A stretch of 14,921 nt of DNA, from the NCBI GenBank assembly GCA_910584345.1, contig CAJTZX010000071.1:1-14921 (forward strand), given 5' to 3'. The position numbers and the translations under genes are program-made. Source of the DNA: an uncultured Eubacterium sp. (GTDB taxonomy: Bacteria > Bacillota > Clostridia > Lachnospirales > Lachnospiraceae). Under the pieces are notes generated by a model. That model made no database searches. It saw only the letters and a list, made by a program, of their open reading frames with translations, and was not told where the DNA came from. Below, piece by piece: positions 1 to 5,430 of this stretch (position 1 is the first letter of the stretch; each line of letters begins with the position of its first letter).

Positions 1-52
1 TATTTGTCAGAAGCAGATTTTAAATGGTGTTGTAAATGGTGCAGTAAAATAA
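1..52 (+). CDS. 3' end of an unidentified gene (partial)
   Basis: One frame is open from the window edge and reads ICQKQILNGVVNGAVK before a TAA at 50-52. A strong intrinsic terminator follows eight bases later, which supports a real gene ending here. Sixteen residues are too few to name the product. Confidence 0.45.
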   Translation, partial: ICQKQILNGVVNGAVK

Positions 53-59
53 TATTATT

Positions 60-90
60 ATGCGCGGTAGGTAGATACCGCGCATTTTTT
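60..90 (+). terminator. Intrinsic terminator of the upstream gene
   Basis: TGCGCGGTA at 61-69 pairs perfectly with TACCGCGCA at 76-84 around a six-base loop, extended by A60-T85. It is followed by a run of six T (85-90). This closes the plus-strand gene whose tail enters the window. Confidence 0.9.
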
Positions 91-165
91 GTGATTTTTG
101 CTGTATGATTCTTTTATCAGAAAAATATCTGAGGATCAGATTTTGAATTGTGCCGGCAATACTTG

Positions 166-374
166 TTATTCCGATAGTTTTAGTTTTCTGATTCCCTGTG
201 AAACCAGCCATGTTGTGAGCTGAATAATCCGCTCTAACGGTATTTTCCGTTCATCTGCCACCCACTGGGAATAGATAAAAACAATGCTTCCCCTCAGATA
301 TGCATTGATAATATTACACTCAAATGGGGCTGAAGCAGATAGACCGATCTCTGGAGCTGAATAGTGGAACATAG
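166..374 (-). pseudogene. C-terminal fragment of a TetR/AcrR-type regulator
   Basis: The last 45 or so codons read like the ligand/dimer domain typical of Firmicutes TetR proteins: NIINAYLRGSIVFIYSQW, then ERKIPLERIIQLTTWLVSQG and a short lysine-rich tail before TAA (complement of 166-168). No helix-turn-helix domain precedes it. Reading upstream on the minus strand, the sequence changes at about 370-375 into a LysR-type fragment in a different frame, so this is a truncated remnant and not a short functional regulator. The family call rests on the motif pattern and is fairly secure; loss of function is inferred from the missing DNA-binding half. Confidence 0.7.
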
Positions 375-730
375 CATTGACATAATAGCGTAGTCATCCC
401 AGGTTGTAAAATGGATGTTAGGGGCGAGGTTACATTTTTCAAATATTTCTGATATTTCTGCCTTTGCACCTTTTTCCAAAAGCATAAAAGGATAGTCGCA
501 AAGGGCATTGACTGGAAATCGGTCACAATCAGCAAGAGGATGACCTTTGGGAGCCAGTGCGTGGCAACGCTTGAAAAAGTCCCTATGCGTATCAAACCCG
601 AATGAAGTCCGTTTAACTCCGACACCTGCATTTGCAGTTTTAAATATTCGTTACAGACATTTTGGGCATATGGGAGCAGTTTCAGACCGTCAGAGGTCAG
701 TTTAACGCCGCCTTTGCCACGCTCCAACAA
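375..730 (-). pseudogene. LysR-type regulator remnant with internal deletion and frameshift
   Basis: On the minus strand from 730 the sequence reads LLERGKGGVKLTSDGLKLL and then SGLIRIGTFSSVATHWLPK, which is the linker and first strand of the effector-binding domain of a LysR protein. At 545-551 the frame ends, and a second LysR segment continues in another frame: GHPLADCDRFPVNALCDYPF, MLLEKGAKAEISEIFEK and TTWDDYAIMSM, ending at 375. The first 45 or so residues (helix-turn-helix), about 60 residues in the middle and the C-terminal third are absent. The join contains CCCAAAG, which would belong to both halves (LPK and PKG codons), consistent with deletion between short repeats. It cannot make a working regulator. 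Confidence 0.75.
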
Positions 731-734
731 AGAA

Positions 735-953
735 TCCATACTGGGAACGAAGATAGGTGCGGCGACTGTTTTCAGTGTGCTTTTGGACACAGCGGACAGG
801 GTTAAGCTAGTATTTGACAAAGAAGCTGCGAACGGGGAATATTACGGTTGCAGTGACGGAACGACAACAGGGTATATGAAGATAAAAACCGAACTGATAA
901 TGAAAAAATTTCTGCCATTTGCAAAGCATGAGGCAGTTATGATTGAGGTGTGA
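735..953 (+). pseudogene. Unrecognised coding fragment, probably a C-terminal remnant
   Basis: A plus-strand frame reads TKIGAATVFSVLLDTADRVK, then GEYYGCSDGTTTGYMKIKTE and LIMKKFLPFAKHEAVMIEV before TGA at 951-953. The residue composition looks protein-like, but I cannot assign a family. Its 5' side runs directly into the opposite-strand LysR remnant at about 731, with no plausible ribosome binding site or natural start, so it is probably the tail of a gene whose front is gone. The formal ATG at 714 lies inside LysR-derived sequence and is not a credible start. Confidence 0.35.
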
Positions 954-958
954 AATGA

Positions 959-1573
959 ATGAGCCTAAAAAGCAGACCAAGCAGTATCAGGCATAAACAA
1001 GCGGCGGCTTCTGTCGGACAGTGCAGCATTATCCACCTGTACAGCAAATTCTTTCAGGATTATGACAAGATAATCGGCCAGATTTTATTGAGCAGTGCAG
1101 ATGTCACAAATGAAAAAAAGAGAGAAAATTTAATCAATACATTCAACACCCTGCTTGAAATGGGCATTATACCTGTTGTAAATGCGAACGACTCTGTTAG
1201 CTATGATGAAATACAGTCAGAGGAACAGTTATTTGGGGATAATGATATGTTATCAGCTGTTGTGGCAGTGTTATGTCAGGCAAATAAATTGGTTATTTTT
1301 TCTGACATCGACGGTCTGTATGACAGCGATTCGCACAGGAACGTGCAGGCTCACTTAATATCCAAAATTGGCAGGATTACGGACGAGATGTATCAAATGG
1401 CGGGCGGGGCAGGCTCAAGACGTGGAACAGGGGGAATGAGGACAAAGCTAAAAGCCGCCCAGTATGCGACAGAGCAGGGAATAGATACAATCATTACAAA
1501 TGGGAAAAACCCGTCATCTTTATATGGGATAGTAAATGGTGAAAGTATCGGAACTTTATTTACGGGAGGTTGA
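959..1573 (+). pseudogene. proB: N-terminally truncated glutamate 5-kinase (ProB)
   Basis: This is the amino-acid kinase that phosphorylates glutamate in the first step of proline synthesis. The 204 residues match ProB from about residue 65 onward: KSRPSSIRHKQAAASVGQ, SSADVTNEKKRENLINTF, IIPVVNANDSVSYDEIQ, GDNDMLSAVVAVL, FSDIDGLYDSD and AGGAGSRRGTGGMRTKLKAA, ending IGTLFTGG without a PUA domain. The missing front carries the lysine and glycine-rich strand that hold ATP and substrate phosphates, so activity is not expected. GAGGTG at 944-949 lies at a workable distance from ATG 959, so the remnant may still be translated. No proA follows. It sits in a run of other gene remnants. Confidence 0.85.
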
Positions 1574-1924
1574 CAGCCAGCTGAAAGGGCATATAGTAAT
1601 GTAAAAACAAGATAGAAATGACAGCGTTAAGGCGTATGGAATGTAATTGTTTCATAGGTAAGCATTTCATTTGTCCTCACTTATCTGTTTTTTGAAATTG
1701 GTTCTATGTAATTTTTAAAAATTGGAACTTTAAGAAGAACCAATCTGATGATATTATAAAAAATATCGTGGAAAAATACTTTATCCGGGTTACAGTGGGC
1801 GCATATCACCCATATTCCCTATGGGAACTCCTATTCAATATGTGAAAGGCAACTGTGGTCATGAAACTTTCTATTTGTAAAATGACCGGAAAAATATTAT
1901 GGTAAAAAGAAAGGAAGGCGAATA
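1574..1924. other. Gene-poor spacer with inverted repeats and a coding-like scrap
   Basis: No complete gene is visible in these 350 bases. They contain a 9-bp inverted repeat (1697-1705 and 1736-1744) around a 14-bp AT palindrome (1710-1723). A frame at 1752-1880 reads YPGYSGRISPIFPMGTPIQY followed by VKGNCGHETFYL and TAA. The latter looks like protein, but I do not recognise it. No convincing promoter for the gene starting at 1925 was found. Confidence 0.5.
1697..1744. repeat. Inverted repeat ATTGGTTCT / AGAACCAAT
   Basis: ATTGGTTCT at 1697-1705 is the exact reverse complement of AGAACCAAT at 1736-1744, separated by 30 bases that include the palindrome AATTTTTAAAAATT (1710-1723). The arms and spacing could be a regulator binding site or a remnant of one; no T-tract follows, so it is not a typical terminator. 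Confidence 0.5.
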
Positions 1925-2404
1925 ATGAGAAGAAAAGACAGGGAAGTGACTGATTTGGACCAGATTTTTGAGATTGTCCGTAATTGCAGCGTTGCCCATG
2001 TCGGCATGGTTGATAACGGAAAGCCTTATGTTGTGGCTTTAAATTTCGGCTATGAAAGGCAGGGCGATGGGTTGGTTTTGTATTTCCACAGTGCCTATGA
2101 GGGGCATAAAATGGACATTCTCAAAGAAAACCCGAACATTTATTTTCAGATGGATTGTGTAAACGAGTTTATAACCGGAACGAAAGAAAACCCTTGTGCC
2201 TGCTGCTGGCGATATGACAGTGTAATGGGCAGCGGACAGGCAGAATTTATAGAGGATTTGAAAGAAAAAGCACACGCTCTGAACTGTATGATCCGTCATT
2301 TAGGAAAGAGCGAGGATACGTTTCAATTTTCGGAAACAATGTTGAAGAAAACTTGTGTTTATCGGGTTTCTTCCAGCGATATTACGGGGAAACATCATGA
2401 ATGA
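1925..2404 (+). CDS. Pyridoxamine 5'-phosphate oxidase family protein, Nim-like
   Basis: The protein has 159 residues, the usual length for the small flavin-binding split-barrel proteins related to 5-nitroimidazole resistance (Nim) proteins. It starts MRRKDREVTDLDQIFEIV, with the strand pattern VAHVGMVDNGKPYVVALNFGY, then LYFHSAYEGHKMDIL and NIYFQMD, and a GSGQAEFIEDLKEKAHALN stretch, all typical of this family. A cysteine cluster CACCW sits near residue 97. Members probably bind FMN or a related cofactor as dimers; the substrate is unknown here and resistance is not implied. GGAAGG ahead of ATG 1925 is a good ribosome binding site. It appears intact, unlike most of its neighbours. Confidence 0.8.
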   Translation: MRRKDREVTDLDQIFEIVRNCSVAHVGMVDNGKPYVVALNFGYERQGDGLVLYFHSAYEGHKMDILKENPNIYFQMDCVNEFITGTKENPCACCWRYDSVMGSGQAEFIEDLKEKAHALNCMIRHLGKSEDTFQFSETMLKKTCVYRVSSSDITGKHHE

Positions 2405-2504
2405 CCATGAAAAGCTGAAATGGTTTAAAGAATGGTTGGAATAAAAGCGAAAAAAGAGTCTGAAATCTGAACAGATTAGGAAACAGATGAAATATGGGAG
2501 GTAA
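2397..2504 (+). pseudogene. Small ORF overlapping the Nim-like gene, interrupted by a stop
   Basis: ATG at 2397 overlaps the last codons of the preceding gene and reads MNDHEKLKWFKEWLE before TAA (2442-2444). The same frame continues KRKKSLKSEQIRKQMKYGR to TAA at 2502-2504. The strongly charged helical composition on both sides of the stop suggests a small gene broken by a nonsense change, but chance cannot be excluded, and the part after the stop also contains the next gene's ribosome binding site. Confidence 0.25.
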
Positions 2505-2509
2505 ATATA

Positions 2510-3031
2510 TTGATTGTAGACATGGCTATAGAGAGAATGCTGGATTTTTACAAAGGAAATTTTCATGACATATCTCACTTTTTAAATGTATATACTTTGG
2601 CAAAAACAATCGGCGTACAGGAAAAACTGGATGAAAATGCACAGCAGATATTGGAGCTGGCCGCAATTGTACATGATATTTCCTGCCCTCTTTGCCGTGA
2701 AAAGTATGGGGATACGAATGGTAAAAAACAGGAGTTGGAAAGCCCGCCGCTGGTAAAAGCATTTTTAGAAGAATTGTCTGTATCGGCAAAGATTATTCAA
2801 CGTGTTTCATGGATTGTAGCCCACCATCATACTTATACGGATGTAAACGGTATAGAACATCAAATATTACTGGAAGCAGATTATCTGGTAAACGCCGGAG
2901 AAAATCAGTATTCAGAAAAATCGGTTGAAAATGCTAAGAATCAAATTTTCAAAACGAATACGGGAAAAAGACTTTTATGTTCCATGTATCATTGCTTATC
3001 TTTATCGGAAAGCAATTCATATGGGGAGTAA
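2510..3031 (+). CDS. HD-domain protein (putative metal-dependent phosphohydrolase)
   Basis: The 173-residue protein shows the HD superfamily metal-binding set: H23 in FHDISHFLNVY, the HD pair H55-D56 in AAIVHDISCPLC, the AHHHT cluster around 105-107 and D124 in LLEADYLVNA. Such proteins hydrolyse phosphate esters, often of nucleotides; the substrate cannot be told from sequence. The chosen start is TTG at 2510 because GGGAGG (2496-2501) lies eight bases upstream; the first ATG (2522) is too far from it. The gene is apparently intact and follows the Nim-like gene in the same direction, possibly co-transcribed. Confidence 0.8.
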   Translation: MIVDMAIERMLDFYKGNFHDISHFLNVYTLAKTIGVQEKLDENAQQILELAAIVHDISCPLCREKYGDTNGKKQELESPPLVKAFLEELSVSAKIIQRVSWIVAHHHTYTDVNGIEHQILLEADYLVNAGENQYSEKSVENAKNQIFKTNTGKRLLCSMYHCLSLSESNSYGE

Positions 3032-3065
3032 TGTGAAAGAAAATTTATGAAAGAAGGATGATAAA

Positions 3066-3416
3066 ATGGAAAACAACAGATTTGAACTAAACAGGAATTT
3101 AGCCTAAATGTTGAAAGGCGGTGTCATCATGGATGTCACGACGCCAAAACAGGCAAAAATTGCAGAAGCAGCGGGTGGTGTTGCTACGCCTGCTGATGCG
3201 GCGCTTATGATGCAGCTTGGTGCGGAAGGTGTATTTGTCGGTTCTGGTATTTTCAAGTCAGGAAATCCTGAAAAGCGGGCGGCGGCAATTGTGAAAGCGG
3301 TCACCAACTTTAGTGACGCCAAAATACTTGCCGAGCTTTCAGAGGATTTGGGGGAAGCAATGGTTGGCATCAACGAGCAGGAGATAGAGCTTTTAATGGC
3401 GGAAAGAGGAAAATAA
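3066..3416 (+). pseudogene. pdxS: PdxS (pyridoxal 5'-phosphate synthase subunit) with nonsense codon and internal deletion
   Basis: PdxS builds pyridoxal phosphate from ribose 5-phosphate, glyceraldehyde 3-phosphate and ammonia. From ATG 3066, with AAGGA upstream, the frame reads MENNRFELNRNLA, then TAA (3105-3107) where the family has Gln, then MLKGGVIMDVTTPKQAKIAE. Without a frame change it then jumps from AEAAG to GGVATPADAALMMQLG and runs to the normal C-terminus LLMAERGK. About 175 of roughly 290 residues are missing, including the catalytic lysines of the barrel. The join falls where both flanks would encode Ala-Ala-Gly, suggesting slippage between short repeats. ATG directly follows the stop, so re-initiation could still yield a 102-residue fragment. 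Confidence 0.9.
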
Positions 3417-3419
3417 GTT

Positions 3420-4004
3420 ATGCGAATCGCTATACTTGCTCTGCAAGGCGCTTTTATGGAACATGAGCAGATGTTGGAGCGGCTAGGCGTATCTTTCTTT
3501 GAAGTCCGGCAGAGAAAAGATATTGAGCAGGCTTTTGACGGACTGATTATTCCTGGCGGTGAAAGTACTGTACAGGGAAAACTTTTACGGGAACTTGATC
3601 TTTTTGAATCACTGAAAATGAAAATTGCAGATGGAGTGCCGGTATTTGGAACCTGCGCAGGGCTGCTTCTCTTGGCGAAAGAGATTAAAAACGATGACAG
3701 GCTTCATTTTGCTGTCATGAATATTACCGCCATAAGAAATGCTTATGGCAGACAGCTTGGCAGCTTTTATACGGAATCGGAATTTAAAGGGATTGGAAAA
3801 ATACCCATGACTTTTATCCGGGCACCATATATTGAGGCTGTGTACGCAAATACAGAGGTTCTTGCAACAGTTAACGGTAAAATCGTTGCTGCAAGAGAGA
3901 ACAATATACTGGTTACCGCTTTTCATCCGGAATTAAACAGGGATTTGTCTGTGCATCGTTATTTTATGGAAATGATAAAAGAATGTGGGACAATTCATTT
4001 GTGA
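3420..4004 (+). CDS. pdxT: PdxT, glutaminase subunit of pyridoxal 5'-phosphate synthase
   Basis: PdxT is the class I glutamine amidotransferase that releases ammonia from glutamine and channels it to PdxS. The 194 residues match family length. Visible landmarks are LALQGAF near the start, the oxyanion-hole region IIPGGEST (43-50), the nucleophile C79 in VFGTCAGL, RNAYGRQLGSFYTE, the segment IPMTFIRAPYIE, and H169/E171 in AFHPEL. The catalytic triad is complete. It begins three bases after the pdxS stop, with AGAGGA upstream, as in normal pdxST operons, but its partner here is broken. Unless another pdxS exists in the genome, this glutaminase has no acceptor. Confidence 0.92.
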   Translation: MRIAILALQGAFMEHEQMLERLGVSFFEVRQRKDIEQAFDGLIIPGGESTVQGKLLRELDLFESLKMKIADGVPVFGTCAGLLLLAKEIKNDDRLHFAVMNITAIRNAYGRQLGSFYTESEFKGIGKIPMTFIRAPYIEAVYANTEVLATVNGKIVAARENNILVTAFHPELNRDLSVHRYFMEMIKECGTIHL

Positions 4005-4069
4005 TTTTTCTTTTTCTCTAAAAATTGTTGAATTCTATTTGTCAGATAGCGCCTTTTAATGATTTGTAT

Positions 4070-4094
4070 GGACTTTGCAGTAAATGCAAAGTCC
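4070..4094 (+). terminator. Hairpin downstream of pdxT, possible weak terminator
   Basis: GGACTTTGCA (4070-4079) pairs perfectly with TGCAAAGTCC (4085-4094) around a five-base loop. Only a mixed AT sequence follows instead of a clean T-run, so termination is plausible but unproven. Confidence 0.4.
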
Positions 4095-4184
4095 TGAATT
4101 TATAAGTTTGTCTGCCGTTTATTAACCGCATATGTTGAAAATAATAAATTTTAACTTAATAAAAATCCCGCTGCTTCATAGGAG

Positions 4185-4775
4185 TTATCTGATAACCTGA
4201 ACGGTAAAAGCAGTTGTCTGAGGTGGAATGCCTGCCGTCATAAAGGACGCATGTTCTACCCGTACGCGAAATCCTGGACGTAATGCAGAAAGGCGGGTTC
4301 GTCTTCCAAAGAGATCCAATATTACAGTATCCGGGAGAATATGAAACCGTATTGCAGAAGATGGGTTTTGGCTGGTCAGCACAATGATAAAATTATTTCT
4401 GGTATTAACTTCTGCAATTCGGCCTGTAGTAGTCACAGATCGAGCCGGACGTTCGGTTATTCGTATAAAAAATGCCTGCGCCTGGGGTGGAATACTTCTT
4501 GTCATAGCAGAAGAAAAACTGGCATCTATGGTCATGCCACGTTCCAGTTCGTTTGGGCGGATATTGCGGCCCTGCTCATCATAGATATCGGTGCTTTGAT
4601 TTACCACAAGCCGAACAGTGTCCGACGGCGTGCTGCATCCGGCACAGTTCGTATAGGAAATGGTTACAAAAACGGTGCCGCGGTCTCTGGTAATATCCTC
4701 GATGAGCGCAGAAAATACGCGAATCACATTTCGATCCGGTCTTCTGGAGGAAGAAAAGTTGTCAATATAATCCAT
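4185..4775 (-). CDS. Unrecognised protein of two tandem homologous domains
   Basis: The 196-residue protein has no signal peptide or membrane segment. After a basic N-terminus (SSSRRPDRNVIRVF) come two similar segments of about 75-80 residues. Segment one (about 33-106) contains DIYDEQGRNIRPNELERG and SAMTRSIPPQAQAFFIRI; segment two (about 118-195) contains VILDLFGRRTRLSALRPG and SFMTAGIPPQTTAFTVQV. The shared pattern is D-x-x-G-R-x-x-R-x-x-x-L-x-x-G, then S-x-M-T-x-x-I-P-P-Q-x-x-A-F. Alternating hydrophobic residues suggest small beta-barrels. Segment one also has a TNCAGC motif not repeated in segment two. ATG at 4775 has only a weak upstream AGG. It stands alone, transcribed opposite to pdxT and alaS. 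Function unknown. Confidence 0.65.
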   Translation of the reverse strand: MDYIDNFSSSRRPDRNVIRVFSALIEDITRDRGTVFVTISYTNCAGCSTPSDTVRLVVNQSTDIYDEQGRNIRPNELERGMTIDASFSSAMTRSIPPQAQAFFIRITERPARSVTTTGRIAEVNTRNNFIIVLTSQNPSSAIRFHILPDTVILDLFGRRTRLSALRPGFRVRVEHASFMTAGIPPQTTAFTVQVIR

Positions 4776-4917
4776 GAAAATACCTGAGTCCTGTTTTCCC
4801 TATTAATATATGCAGCTATAACAATATCGTTCTCGGGTATCGGAGCTTGGCGTTTTTTTATTTTATGGTGAATAGTAACGGTAAATCGGATAAATTGCGA
4901 TAGAAAAAGAAAATGAG

Positions 4918-4946
4918 TTGAAATAACGTGCAAAGAAGATTATAAT
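4918..4946 (+). promoter_or_regulatory. Strong sigma-A-type promoter for the small gene/alaS transcript
   Basis: TTGAAA (4918-4923) and TATAAT (4941-4946) are separated by exactly 17 bases. Transcription would start near 4953 and run through the palindromic element at 4981-5146 toward the genes at 5251 and 5431; no other gene lies between. Confidence 0.75.
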
Positions 4947-4980
4947 AATTCACATATGCATCGTTTCCGGTTAATGATCG

Positions 4981-5146
4981 CTAGAGCGTGTTTGAAAAAT
5001 GCTTTCTGTGAGATGTGCTTCACAGTTTGTGGAGAATTTATCCCAAATTTAGGAGTCATAGTGGGCTATGTTGACTAAATTTGGGATGAATTCTCCGCAA
5101 AGTGGGGAGTGCAGATCGCGGGAATGATTTTTCAAACACGCTCTAG
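4981..5146. mobile_element. MITE-like palindromic element at CTAG
   Basis: CTAGAGCGTGTTTGAAAAAT (4981-5000) is exactly inverted at 5127-5146. Inside, a second arm pair (TGTGGAGAATTTATCCCAAA, about 5029-5048, with its near-complement around 5079-5098) makes the whole 166 bp fold on itself. It has no coding capacity. The outer CTAG with termini GAGCGTGTTTG fits insertion at a TA dinucleotide, the habit of IS630/Tc1-mariner elements, whose non-autonomous derivatives look like this. The family assignment is an inference; the inverted repeats are directly visible. Confidence 0.85.
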
Positions 5147-5188
5147 GAAAGATCATAAAAAGTATGTAACAGGGCAGCTTGTCTACAT

Positions 5189-5197
5189 TGTTATAAA
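5189..5197 (+). promoter_or_regulatory. Possible extended -10 promoter TGTTATAAA
   Basis: TGTTATAAA at 5189-5197 is a near-perfect extended -10, about 55 bases before the small gene at 5251. No recognisable -35 lies upstream. It could give an MITE-independent transcript of the small gene and alaS. Confidence 0.35.
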
Positions 5198-5250
5198 AAT
5201 ACAGGAAGGTGTCAAAATAAAAACAGAAAAAAGAACAGGAGGAGTTTCTT

Positions 5251-5409
5251 ATGGCAGCATTTTTAGGCAGTTTTATGGAATATGTGCTAAAAGCCATCAT
5301 TTACGCAGTGATTGCGCTGCTCGGTGTAAAAGCAGGCAAAGCGCTTCGTGAAAACAAAGACGCGAAAAATACATCAACAGTGCGGATTCATAATACCGGC
5401 CGCAGATAA
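5251..5409 (+). CDS. Small single-pass membrane protein (52 residues)
   Basis: ATG 5251 has an excellent ribosome binding site (AGGAGGAG, 5237-5244). The product begins MAAFLGSFMEYVLKAIIYAV and IALLGVKAGKALRE, forming one hydrophobic helix (about residues 11-28) followed by a basic, polar tail (NKDAKNTSTVRIHNTGRR). Positive residues after the helix suggest the C-terminus faces the cytoplasm. It ends 21 bases before alaS on the same strand, so the two are probably co-transcribed. I recognise no named family; the strong translation signal and coherent membrane segment make it a credible gene despite its size. Confidence 0.75.
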   Translation: MAAFLGSFMEYVLKAIIYAVIALLGVKAGKALRENKDAKNTSTVRIHNTGRR

Positions 5410-5430
5410 AGCATTTGGAGGACAAACAGT

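Noticed and set aside
120..145. Short hairpin ATCTGA/TCAGAT followed by TTTT as a second terminator
   Set aside because: Only six weak base pairs with a three-base loop, right after a strong terminator; likely chance.
714..734. ATG 714 as the start of the plus-strand fragment
   Set aside because: This stretch belongs to the opposite-strand LysR remnant (LLERGKGG), and no ribosome binding site precedes it.
4341..4787. Plus-strand ORF of 148 codons opposite the two-domain protein
   Set aside because: The minus-strand reading shows two homologous domains, which demonstrates coding on that strand; the plus reading shows no such order and no ribosome binding site.
5049..5351. ORFs on both strands across the palindromic element and the small gene
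   Set aside because: They run through the inverted repeats of the MITE-like element and overlap the 52-residue gene in other frames.
5147..5430. T-box riboswitch upstream of alaS
   Set aside because: No T-box sequence, specifier stem or terminator/antiterminator pair was found; only a possible extended -10 and the small membrane gene.
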